Assembly (NCBI GenBank): GCA_017591395.1
Contig: WEDG01002555.1
Span: forward strand, 1-64,000
DNA from: Schistocephalus solidus
Taxonomy: Eukaryota; Platyhelminthes; Cestoda; Diphyllobothriidea; Diphyllobothriidae
Length of the DNA: 64,000 nt
Reading direction: 5' to 3'
Position 1 is the stretch's first letter; the number at the start of each line of letters is the position of its first letter. The notes under the pieces were generated by a model. It was not told the DNA's origin and ran no database searches. It saw nothing but the letters and a program-made list of their open reading frames with translations. Positions 36,013 through 45,817 of this stretch are shown here, in pieces. Made by a program: the position numbers and the translations under genes.

Positions 36013-36540
36013 GTGGAAAGTTCATTAAGTCACTTTAAGTCACTTTATTGAGGGAAGTAGGCTTTCGCCCTTGAGCTCCCTATTCACGTGCAAAAATGTC
36101 AATAGTATAAATGTTTACAGTGATATATCTGACAAATGAAAATGTAGGGTCATCGATATGTGTGGGCCAGGCGCAACCTGCCACTGTTTACACAATCTTC
36201 ATTATATTGACAATAGTTTCTCAGAAAATGAGTATCTAGTTTGAATTTAAATGTGTTAACAGTTTCTGAAAAGACCACCTCGTCAGGGAGTCCGTTCCAT
36301 GCTCCAATGGCCCTCTGCGCAATGGCGTTCCGACGGACTTCCGTGTGGACAAACTTCCTCTGCAGTTTAAAGGGATGACCCCGCAGATGTTCCGTCCCAG
36401 CCAATTCGAAGAAGTCAGCAAATTCTAGTGCACAATCACGGCCTCTGATAATCCGGTAGATTTGGATGAGGTCACCGCGTAGTTGCCTGTAATTTAGAGA
36501 AAACAAATCAAGTTCAACCAGTCTGGTTTCGTAAGGCATA
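36013..36540 (-). mobile_element. Element D3, 3' segment: C-terminus and tail
   Basis: The tail of repeated GTGACTTAA units lies at 36,023-36,045, then the D 3' UTR (reverse of GGGAGCTCAAGGGCGAAAGC). Coding 36,150-36,539 reads MPYETRLVELDLFSLNYRQL, FFELAGTEHLRGHPFKLQRK and AIAQRAIGAWNGLPDEVVFS. It is interrupted at MPYETR by E3; the upstream part resumes at 40,730 with VKNLSHMK. Confidence 0.85.
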
Positions 36541-36874
36541 TTTTATTTTATTTTATTTATTTATTGCCAGTTTACAGGCAAGGTCAAAAAACAATACAGT
36601 AGAGGGTCAAGCTGACAGTGAAAAAAAACTTCTGATCGTTGTTTCAGGTGTTTTCAAGAGAAAAAACTGCAGCTTATTGAGTAATTAAAGTTCTGGACAG
36701 GGACGCGTTAACACAGGTGCCCGGTGAAGAACCTCTCCATTCAGTGTTACGGATCCGGTATTCTGCACCAGCAGGTATGTCGGCGAGTGGCTGTTCGCTG
36801 TCTACTGAGAAATAAGCCGATTGAGGTCTGCATAGCCAGTAATATTGCCCTCAGCATGAAGGCCGGCACAGGAT

Positions 36875-38842
36875 TCAGAGTCCGTGAACGCCATCAGAAC
36901 CGAAGAGAGCTTCAACAGAGTCAGCACCCAAAAGTGTTGGAAGGTGTCCTGAGTGTAGAAAACTAGTGACAGTTCGCGTAAACAAGGGATAGCTTTGCTG
37001 AATTTTGATACTCTTAGGTAGCTTATTCCAGATTGCTATAGCGTTTACCGAAAAAACTGTCATACCGACATCTCGATGACTGGTGCGCCGAGAGTGGTCG
37101 AGGTGCCTCAGAGATGTAAGGGGGTTAAGCGTACGACTGTTTAGTAGTTTAAACAGTAAAATAGTCCCTTCTATAATCTGCGAAGCCACAGCAGGTCAAG
37201 GCTTGTAAGCTCACAGGTTTCGGTGATCTGAATAGAAAACTCTTTTTGTAAAGAAGTGCTGGACTGATTCTATCTTCTTTCGTTCACTAGCGTGCAGAAG
37301 ACTAAATAGAAACGAGCAGTATTCCAGACTAGGCCTGACATACATATTATAGAAGCTGATTCTAATTTTGACGGTTTTAAACTTTCTGAGGATAAACCCA
37401 GTAGTTTGGCGTGCTTTCGAGACAATCAGGGCGCAGTGCTCTGACAGATTAAGACTACTAGAGTATGATATGCCCAGATCCTTTATAACTCCGGGTGGGG
37501 CTGATGGTTGTCGCCAATAACCATAAAGGAGCACTTTTGCCAAGAAAGTGAGAGGCGCCATGTGCGACACAACTGAGCAAAGGCCTGAAGATCCGTTTTT
37601 AAGAGCTCAAGCACGATGTTGCGATCAATCGGTTTATATCGATAGGCAACTTTTAAATCGTCAGCGTACATAAAGGGCCTACCATACTGAAAACAATCAG
37701 GAACATCGTTGACAAAGGGGCACAATAGAAGCGGGCCGAGCACGCTGCCCTGAATAACTCCGCTCCTCACATGCGTGGGGTTGGAGATAACATCAGAAAT
37801 TTAAACCCGTTGTGCGCGAGCATTCAAATAGGAAAATATGAAGTTAAGAAGCTTGTTACCTATGCCGAAGGAGGCAAGTTTCAGCAGTAGGAGATCATGG
37901 TCAACACGATCAAAAGCTTTAGTGAAATCGAAGTAAACGGTGTAAATTGCAAAACCGCTGTCTGTAGATTGTAGCAAATGATCGAAGAGAGAGAGCTGGC
38001 AAGTGTCACAAGACCATTTTTCGAGAAAAACATGCTGAGCCGCATTAAGTAGGTTATTTTCTCTTAGGTGACACATCATCTTGTCTTTGATCAAGGTCTC
38101 GAAGATCTTCGAGACTGCTGGTAGTGTATTTATTGGCCTAAAGTCGTCAAATGACGTAGGTCAGCCGTGTTTCGGAATAGGCAGTATGTGCAATTCCTTC
38201 CATAAAATAGGGAAAGTTTCACTTTCAAGAGCAAGATAAAATATCTTATACAGAAGGGACGGAAAATTATCGTTTGCATCCGCCTTTAGAACGCTGACCG
38301 GGACGCCATCTGGTCCTGGACTGAATGATTGCCTAAAACGCCGAATGGCCACGGTCACGTCCCAGAGGTTAAAAGTGATGGTTTCGAGGACGTTACCGGT
38401 CCAAACCCGGATGTTAGGAAAGGGGGCGACATTATGTTCGCTAAACGTTCTAGACAAGAAAGCATTGAAGCTATCAGCAGTCAACTTAGCATCATCTATT
38501 GGGTTTCCTAAGGCATTTTGAAGTACGGACTGCTGCGTTGTTCTCTGCGCTTTTACTGTGCGCGAAAAGAGCTTCGCAACATTTAACGAAGGGTTTTCGG
38601 CAAAGGTAACCTCATCGGCTTGTCGTGTTTCGTCGGATAGCCTCTTCATAGATTTGCTGGATCAAGGGCAGGATGGAGGTGTCGTTTTGTAGATAAAAAC
38701 GATGGGAGAGTCTTCGCAGTCTACGGCGGAATGATAAAGGGAGGTAGACTTCATCCTTGACATTAATTATTTTCTTAAGGAGAACAAAACGAGAAATGAG
38801 TGGACCTAGAACTTTGTAAAAAGTATCAGTACAAACATTCAC
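36875..38842 (-). pseudogene. E3 reverse transcriptase
   Basis: Open pieces from 5' to 3' on the minus strand are 38,612-38,842, 38,161-38,649, 37,801-38,094, 37,483-37,770, 37,211-37,570 and 36,875-37,189. Motifs include FVLLKKIINVKDEVYLPLSF, HVFLEKWSCDTCQLSLFDHL, SGVIQGSVLGPLLLCPFVND, MYADDLKVAYRYKPIDR, NMYVRPSLEYCSFLFSLLH and FSVNAIAIWNKLPKSIKIQQ. The catalytic Asp pair is kept. Frameshifts separate the pieces, so no full-length RT is made. Confidence 0.85.
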
Positions 38843-38866
38843 ATCCGAACATACAAATAAGTTAGT

Positions 38867-39500
38867 CTAGTTGTGGGAATTTAGGTGTGTTAGCAATTCC
38901 CTCATATTTGCTGATCTGAAATCACGGAAAAAGCTATATTTTTTGGAAAACGTTTCAGCAGCCTCTAGTTCTAGTGTAGAAAGAACTATAGTATGATGAG
39001 AATTCCCAAGTTGATCTAAAGGTGACACTGACGATGGCTGACAACCTCTACAAAAAATAAGATCAAGTATGTTTGATCCTCGGGTGGGAAAATCAACTAC
39101 CTGGTCCAACATGCCTATATCTATGGCCTCAAGTAGGTCTTCGAACTTTGCTGGACCGGAAGTTGGAAACCGGTGAACTTCCGGAAGATTGAAGTCACCT
39201 GCAATCAAGCAGTACTTCAGATTTAAGTCAGCTGCAGCGTGAAATGCCAGCGAGAGACAAAGATCGTAATCCTCGCTGGCATTGGGTGGGCGATAGACAC
39301 TACCAACGAGTAAAGAGTAGTTATCTTTTAGAACTACTCGGAGCCAACAGCTCTCCTCTACCGCGGTAAATTGGCGATAGTCCAATGGAAAAAATGTAAG
39401 TGGTTGCCTAACATAGATACAGCTTCCTCCGCCAGGGCCCTCATGTCAATCATTCCGAATGTAAGCGTAGCCTAGAATAGAGAGTTCGGAGTCGGATACA
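38867..39500 (-). pseudogene. E3 endonuclease domain
   Basis: Open 38,867-39,385: LLVGSVYRPPNASEDYDLC, AGDFNLPEVHRFPTSGPAKF, PTRGSNILDLIFCRGCQPSS, LDQLGNSHHTIVLSTLE. The final catalytic Ser-Asp-His reads Ser-His-His, a loss of the catalytic Asp; E2 keeps it. The glycine-rich block lies upstream in a shifted frame (GPGGGSCIYVRQP). Confidence 0.8.
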
Positions 39501-39569
39501 CAGGGTGTTGCCCATGTCTCTGTAACTATTTGTATACAATTGAAGGAGTTCCAAGTCATGTTTAACTCG

Positions 39570-40424
39570 CTCCTTTGGAATAATTGAAGCTGACTCCGGG
39601 ACACCTTTAATGATTTCATTTTGCTTTTCGACTCAATCTAGGGCCCGTTTGTAACTCAGATCTTTCAGCTCAGTGAGTATTGGTAACCAGCTCTCTTTGC
39701 CTGATATGTCCAGATGAGCCGGGTGTTGGGCAGGCTGGAGCCAAATCTCGGCACGACTTGTTCTTCTTAGACCTTTTCTTCTTTGGCTTTACAAATTCGC
39801 CAACCTCTTCAACATCGCATGTTGGTGCAACATCTACCAGTGATGTAGCGATGGGCGGTAAAGCCAGATTAGTGCTGATACTACCCGAACTAAGTACCGG
39901 TGGAGTGGCGCAAGGACTAGATGGGGCTCCCTTCAGAAGAAGCGAAAATCCCTCTGGTTTACCGGGTCCAGCAATCGCGATATGTTTAATGTGACTTTTA
40001 TGTAAGCTTGAAGAAGCTATAAATGAATACGAATTTTGCTTTATGGTAGGTTAATTACGAACAGGAGCTTTTTAGCAGTTGGGCAAGATATAGATTTTTT
40101 AAAGTTATCTATGTCTTGTCTTAGATTGCTTATTTCCTGCTCCATTCCTGAGAATTTCTGCTGGAGGCTGAAACGCCCCATACATGTTTCGTCTTGGTAA
40201 GCTACATTAGTTAAGCTTACTGAACTTTTACCCTGTTTAGCGGGAGGTGAACAATTAGCAGAATAACGATAGTTACAATTGTTTTCTGCTTGTCCATTAA
40301 ATTGCTTAATTAGATCCCCTGCCAATATGGCCGAGTGGGTAGAGGCGCCGATAGACGGTCCCAAGCAGCTTGGTCGTGGACCAATTTTTTGTGACAATAA
40401 ACTTATGGAACTTGAGTTTTGCAT
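39570..40424 (-). pseudogene. E3 ORF1 remnant
   Basis: Minus strand 40,041-40,424 reads ILAGDLIKQFNGQAE, SPPAKQGKSSVSLTNVAYQD, CMGRFSLQQKFSGMEQEISN and RQDIDNFKKS. The last part is a short coiled coil like that in D2 and H1. The C-terminal RRM-like block seen in E1 (LKAYRIGK, LENRAQAHLLL) is absent: the sequence jumps near 39,530 from the endonuclease region into ORF1, consistent with an internal deletion. Confidence 0.6.
40318..40405 (+). repeat. tRNA-like sequence antisense to the E3 ORF1 leader
   Basis: The plus strand reads ATGGCCGAGTGGGTAGAGGC, a near-perfect A box of the tRNA-Ser/Leu kind, followed about 37 nt later by a degenerate B box (GGTCGTGGACC). The overall length, near 80 nt, fits a tRNA with a long variable arm. 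It is embedded in the start of the element's ORF1 on the opposite strand, and E1 has the decayed equivalent at 16,335-16,450. Confidence 0.55.
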
Positions 40425-40729
40425 GTTATAATTGCCACAAAATTAACAGAGAGTCAGTTAGGATATTCAACAATAAGAATATGAAAATATAAGGACTCAG
40501 CCTTTGGTTTGAGTCCCTTCCGCGATTGAGAGCAGATGCAGGGAGCACACAGCCGGCGTGAGTTTCAGAAAGCAGCAAAGATCGAGGTCCAAGTTGCAAT
40601 TAACAAACTCAGAGGAATATAAAGACAATTCTTTAATAATTTTCCAGCACCGTGTCTTCTACAATGAGGTAGAGACTAAAAACTCGTAGGCTCGAGGGAC
40701 TTGAAATTCGAAACCAATTTCAAACGACG

Positions 40730-42060
40730 CGCCAGTTTCATTTCATATGACTAAGATTCTTGACCATCTTCGTAGCCCTCGCCTGCACTAGTTCCAGCTG
40801 TAGATAATCCTTCTTAAACCACGGACGCCAGGCCTGGATGGCATATTTCAAGTGAGATCGAACAAATACCCCGTAGGTTTTTGGAAGAGATCCTTATCAA
40901 TCTGCACAAATCCACGTCTGAGCGCAAATAAGACCTGTGTAGGGCGTTTAGCGGCCTTTAAACACTGTGAAGATGGTTTAAGTGAGGAGTTTATTAGAAC
41001 ACAGAGGTCCTTCTGTTCCTCAACAATTGAAAGATGGCTGCCCATTGAGAATGTACTGGTAGGAATCGACCTCCTTACTGGTCCTTCTGGTACGCAGTCT
41101 TAGGACCACACACTTCCCAACGTTAAAATTTAAGAGCCAACGAGCAGACCAGCTGCTAAGACGGTTGAGATCCTCTCGAAGTGCGTGCCTATCGAAATCA
41201 GATCTGATGACCCTCCACAATTTAACATCATCTGCAAACATGATGGCGCTGCAATCCAGGTCGTCGACACAGTCGTTGATGTACACTTCGAAGAGTAACG
41301 GCCCTAATACCAAGCCTTGGGGGACACCACTTAGAACCGGAGTAGGTGTTGACTTCGAGGTATCGACGCATACAGTTTGCAATCTATCTGTAAGAAAGTC
41401 TACGATCCAGGTCAGCAGCATTCCTCTTATGCTTATTTCAGATAATTTGAAGATGAGACGTTTGTGTGGGACACTGTCAAACGCCTTCTTGAAATCAGTG
41501 TATATGACGTCAACCCTACCATTTTCGTTCAGTGCACGAGTCCACTGCTCTGCGGAGAGTAATAAACTAGAAAGACAGGAGCGATTCTGTCTGAAGCCAT
41601 GCTGGAGATCTGAGAGTAATTAGTGTTCCTCAAGGAACTTCATGGTTGCCTTCTTGATTATTGATTCCATTATTTTACAGCAAATTGAGGTTAGGCTGAC
41701 AGGCCAATAATTGTTGACATTAGATCGAGCACCACTCTTGTATAAGAGGTATATATTTGCTGCCTTCCATTTGGATGGCAGTTTCCCTGATTCAAATGAT
41801 GAAGTAAATATATGCGCTAGTGGTTTGGACAGTTCGCTGGCCATTTCTTTCAAGAACTTTGCCGGTATATCGTCCGGACCAGATGACTTCACCTCTTTCA
41901 GATTTAGCAGTTCTCGTTCCACGAGAGGTTTCTGGAAGATTATATATTTAAGCACTGGACTGGCGTCTATAACAGCACTGTTGACATGATCAAGCTGAAG
42001 TTCCGGTTCTATAGTGAAAACCGAGGCAAATACAGACCTAAGTACTCGGCTTTGTCGCAA
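40730..42060 (-). pseudogene. D3 reverse transcriptase
   Basis: Open pieces 41,620-42,060 (SSGPDDIPAKFLKEMASELS, SFESGKLPSKWKAANIYLLY, NNYWPVSLTSICCKIMESII) and 41,020-41,421 (VDFLTDRLQTVCVDTSKST, SGVPQGLVLGPLLFEVYIND, AIMFADDVKLWRVIRSDFDR, SSWSARWLLNFNVGKCVVLR), with the linking DFKKAFDSVPHKRLIF in another frame (about 41,440-41,530). Then SLKPSSQCLKAAKRPTQVLF and the thumb to 40,730. The catalytic FADD is intact. At least three frameshifts are present. Confidence 0.85.
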
Positions 42061-42100
42061 TTTTCAACGACTTCAACACCATTCCCATCCATGAGTACTG

Positions 42101-43516
42101 CTACTGAATCCTTGTTTTTAGTTGGCTATTGATATAATGAAATAAAATTTTTGGTTTATATTCAGCCTGCTGAATAATTCTTGATTCATAGTTCTTCCTT
42201 GCCTGACGAATCATTCTTTTTACAGCGTTTCTTTGATGACGAAATTCTTTGAGATGCTCTGCTGACCCTGTTTGCCTAATAACCTTCCATTTTTTATTCT
42301 TCTTTAGCTGCCTGTTAAGTTCTCTTGTTAACCAGGCGGGGCGACTATCCTTTTTTTGCACCTTCACTGGACAAAAGTGTTCAATCAGATCGAGTGAGAC
42401 TGTCTTAAATGATTGCCAGTCATCCTCTGGATTCCCTTTAAGCAAACAATCCCATCGCATAGACATCAGTTCTTTCCTCATCGCGTTAAAATCAGCCTTC
42501 CATATATTTCGCTTGCATTCCGTTCCATTCTGGCACTGAGAATAAAGTGAGTAATCCCACATCAGTGTACTATGGTCACTTTTACCGAGGGGTGCAATAG
42601 AATACACTTCATCAATGCTAGAGAAGTCCTTCGTAAATACAAGGTCCAGGCAATTTGCTCTCTGGTTCTCTCTAAATCTCGTTGGTATGTTAACCTTCTG
42701 TACCAGAGGTTGGTCGAGAGTGAGATCCATTAGCTTATGGCCAAAGGAAGTTGGTGCACATCAACTGTCAGATTTACCCAGTATACTATATGTGCATTGA
42801 AATCTCCAGCAATAAGCACCTCCTGGTGACTTGCTATTTCCTTGAGCAAATGGAGGAGGGACTCATCAGCTGCACTTGGAATGTTCGGTGGTCTGTAGAT
42901 CGTCAAGAATTGTAGGTTCTGTGAACAATTCTTTTTTAATCTTTATCCAGAAAAATTCACATTCAAGGAAGATGGAGTGTGCTCGTTCGACTGCTGGGAT
43001 TCCTGTCCTACCACATATGGCCACTCCTCCTCCCTTTCTATTTTCTCGGTCTTTTCGAAAAAGTTGGTATCCATCTATCTAAACCTCGCTATCCGCGATT
43101 TTGTCTTTGAGCCACGTTTCCGTAATGGCTACGATATCGGGGGTTCGGTCTGATACTAATGCTTTGAGTTCATCTACTTTCGATAGGAGACTCTGAGCAT
43201 TGGTATACAAACATCTCAATTTAGACTGGGTAACTCCCCCATATAGACTTCTGCGCATTTCGCGCGATTGAATACTAGAGTCTGTCATTGTTTTCCGAGA
43301 TGAACTGGTGTCCATCCCGCCGACGTTGAGTTCTGATGAGTGGTCGTCCTCCGAGTTCTGGAGCGCCTTCTTTTTATTATTCAAGCTCTGTACAGTTGGG
43401 TACATCGTATTTAGTGTCCTCCGTCTCGGCGAGAATCCACCTTGATTATGTACGGGGTTTGCCATAAGAAAGACCTCTTTATCCCTTTTATTTCCCCGTC
43501 CTTTATTTGGAGCCAT
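42101..43516 (-). pseudogene. D3 endonuclease domain and linker
   Basis: The N-terminal open piece 43,079-43,516 carries LRCLYTNAQSLLSKVDELK and VAITETWLKDKIADSEV (catalytic Glu kept). A middle part in broken frames includes the GGG block and GDFNAHI. The C-terminal open piece 42,101-42,730 reads NIPTRFRENQRANCLDLVFT, PLGKSDHSTLMWDYSL, then the basic linker LTRELNRQLKKNKKWKVI and MIRQARKNYESRIIQQAEYK. The motif set is complete but split by a stop near 43,079 and a frameshift. Confidence 0.8.
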
Positions 43517-44426
43517 TCTCCCCCTGCTCGGTCCTCCTCTTCAGTTCTGCTCTCAGCATCCTCATTTTGTACCTTTCCTTGGGCTCGTAATCCGGCTGAA
43601 AAAACACATCCCTGTGTGAGCTACGGAGAGCCATTCTCCGTTCTAGGAGGCGTGAAGCCTGAACATAATTTTCAAGAATGATTTTAAGAGGCCTTGGTGA
43701 TGACAGTTCATGTGAAACATCCGCTTTTCCTAAACGGAATGCTTTGTGCACTGTTACGCATTCGCCATCTCGAAGAATCGAATGTGAGTATTCTCGGAAA
43801 AGACTGAGGTCATGTTCTACCCTTTCCTTTGCAATCAGAGAAGTGGACTCGGGAACCCCTTTAATAAAAAGATTGCGTTTTCGGTCGAAATTTATGTTTG
43901 GTGACTTTGAGTTCAGATTTGTTGATAGAGCATCAGTATTAGGAAGAATGCTATTCTGGTTGACAATGTTATTTGCGTCAGTATGAGCAACTATTCCTAA
44001 AGTTAATGGCAAACCCCTTTTGGAAACTTTGCCAATTGGTCCTCCACTTGCTCCTGTATTACCAACAGAGGATTGCACTCGAGCATCTATCGGTAAGAAC
44101 GAGCTTTTTCCGGAGTTAAAACCACTTTTTTGTGAAAGCTTCTTGGCCCTTTTTGACTTTGAATTCTTCGTCTTAGGTGCTTCAAATTCGACGTGCTTTT
44201 CAACTTCACCCTTTTTGTATAATTCAGCGACGATGCCGCATATGTTTGTGTATCCAGCACATTTCTGCTTCTGTCTAAGCTCGATGAGAGTAGTAAGGTG
44301 CATGAGCTGGTTTGATCTCCCTTATGAAGGAAGGAAATGCCTACTGATTTACTGAGCTCTGTAGACGCGATGTCTTTAAGCTCTACATGAGGTATTCTTG
44401 AGGAAGCAATATTTGCATACGTTATT
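43503..44426 (-). pseudogene. D3 ORF1 (near-intact RNA-binding-type ORF1)
   Basis: A 266-residue open frame at 43,503-44,303, preceded by a piece in another frame up to 44,426 (ANIASSRIPHVELKDIASTE, KGDQTSSCTLLLSSSLDRSR). Features are a basic segment KTKNSKSKRAKKLSQKSG, then RKRNLFIKGVPESTSLIAKE, GECVTVHKAFRLGKA, PRPLKIILENYVQASRLLER and FFQPDYEPKERYKMRMLRAE. The last blocks look like an RRM-like fold plus a basic C-terminal domain, as in ORF1p of L1/CR1-type elements. The ORF1 stop overlaps the ORF2 start region (MAPNKGRGNKRDKE). Confidence 0.75.
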
Positions 44427-44880
44427 TCTTTGGTTGCGAGTACTTTCAGAAGTTTGGGTGGAAGCTCGTCTGGTCGTAAGGATTTGGCTCTTTTTGTTCC
44501 TTTAATCCCCTTCGGATCAGAAATTCTGAGAATAGTTTGTGGCAAATGCTTGCAGTCGGCAGGTTATTCGCTGAGGGATGAAGGAACATAGCGTCGTTTG
44601 TGTAGACTGAGCGGTAGAACTGTGAAAAGTACCTGGCTTTGTCCCTGTTTTCAGCAATTTCGATGTCCATGGCAGTCTTATTGTTTATATTTATTTGCAA
44701 AAAATCATACAATTTTGTGATTTCTGCTTGCATGCCACCTATAACGATTTCTTGTTTGCCGACTGCGGGTAGCCTGTTAACCTTGTGATTTGGGCTTAAT
44801 TTCGAGTGCTTCCGTCTTTCGGTTGTCTGATTTCCCGCTGCGGTGGTGACGGGTTTCTTCAAATTCCAGAAGAATCATGA
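44427..44880 (-). mobile_element. Element F, 5' segment: endonuclease-RT linker
   Basis: Open 44,446-44,862 on the minus strand: INNKTAMDIEIAENRDKARY, FSQFYRSVYTNDAMFLHPSA, then KSLRPDELPPKLLKVLA in the overlapping frame, ending where D3 starts. KVLAT here joins ELSTPLSVL at 36,012, which restores the usual RT line, so the two F pieces are one element split by D3. The upstream 5' end is lost at about 44,880. Confidence 0.8.
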
Positions 44881-45817
44881 ATTTTATCTCTTTATCAGAA
44901 AATGTTAGTCCTCAATCCTCACACTCTATATCCTGTTACTCCCAATGAAGTCAAAACCCTAATTTATTATATCTATTTATATTAGACTCACGCATTTCAT
45001 AGGTCCAAGAGCTGGCGTTTTATATGTATATGAACTACAGTTCTTAAAATTCGGTTAGTTATTACACTGGTCTCAACATCTTAAAGCAGTTTGATGTAAA
45101 ATGAATAATTCATTTGCGTAAAATTATTCACTCATATTTCAGTTTTCACGTATTTATTTTGTCGGCGGACCCCCCCCCCCACCCTAAATAACATCCAACT
45201 TGTCATTGGCAGTGAGAAACGACGACTCTTGCTACCGATTTTTAGTGGTGTCAGTCCTGTCTAAGTCTTCTGTGGCGCACGTGCTCATCGATCGCGCTCG
45301 TCAGTGCCTCTGTGTCCTGCATGCAGCGCAACGTTTGAATTGCTCGATTTAGCTGCTGCGAAGGACAAATTCATATACTGATTCAAATTATCAATCTCGT
45401 TCAGCTGTATAGGATGAATTAACTCTTACATCTATCAAACGTACGCAACGATCGTGGTGGTTGTTTCAGGCTTCGCAACACTAGCGACAACATTATCCGT
45501 TCCACGTCCTATCTCCTAGAAAAAGGTTCTCTGAGAACCCTCAAATCCACACAAAATCCATTCAATTAAGTCCTCCACTCATCCTTTAACTAACGTACCC
45601 AGTTTGTTATAATTGGTTTATCGGGAGCTATAATTGATGAATTGTCATAACCCTTCGCATGTTCCCGTTTAGTTACTTAATATTTACTTTTTAATTAGCA
45701 GATCACTAGTCAAACATATAGCGCATTATTTCGCACCCCCAATAATCTCTGTTCAGTCAATTTTGACAGTTTTATAAAAAATATCCTTGGCTTCTTCGTC
45801 TCTTTTCTTTTTTTCAG
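44881..45817. other. Unassigned: boundary between repeat block and host genes
   Basis: No retroelement coding and no clear exon. It holds a run of 13 C (near 45,170) and an ordinary mixed sequence with a pyrimidine tract leading to the acceptor at 45,817. One or more upstream exons of gene X may lie here or further left, but none could be supported. Confidence 0.4.

Larger units (their letters stand above)
36541..40729 (-). mobile_element. Element E3: full-length family E copy inside D3
   Basis: 4.19 kb on the minus strand. The TTTTATTTTATTTATTTATT run at 36,541 is the reversed tail. The RT runs 36,875-38,649 in pieces (FNAFLSRTFSEHNVAPFPN, SFSPGPDGVPVSVLKADAN, FDFTKAFDRVDHDLLLLKL, RPFMYADDLKVAYRY). 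The endonuclease is 38,867-39,500, and the ORF1 region and 5' UTR extend to 40,729. The flanks form an imperfect 17-18 bp direct repeat (CTGGTTTCGTAAGGCATA left, CCAGTTTCATTTCATATG right), read as a decayed target-site duplication. Confidence 0.9.
40730..44426 (-). mobile_element. Element D3, 5' segment: ORF1, endonuclease and most of RT
   Basis: Best preserved D copy, minus strand, inserted in element F and itself split by E3. From 5' to 3': ORF1 (43,503-44,426), endonuclease (42,101-43,516) and RT (40,730-42,060). The left junction with E3 lies within VKNLSHMK. The right edge is at ITYANIASSRIPHVELK, which D2 also has near its ORF1 start, followed directly by F coding (KLLKVLAT). Confidence 0.9.

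Noticed and set aside
1..44880. LTR retrotransposons, retroviruses or DNA transposases
   Set aside because: No gag, protease, integrase, RNase H or long terminal repeats were seen; all RTs are of the endonuclease-RT non-LTR kind.
45160..45185. Run of 13 C as a regulatory or recombination signal
   Set aside because: A simple homopolymer; nothing else around it supports a function.
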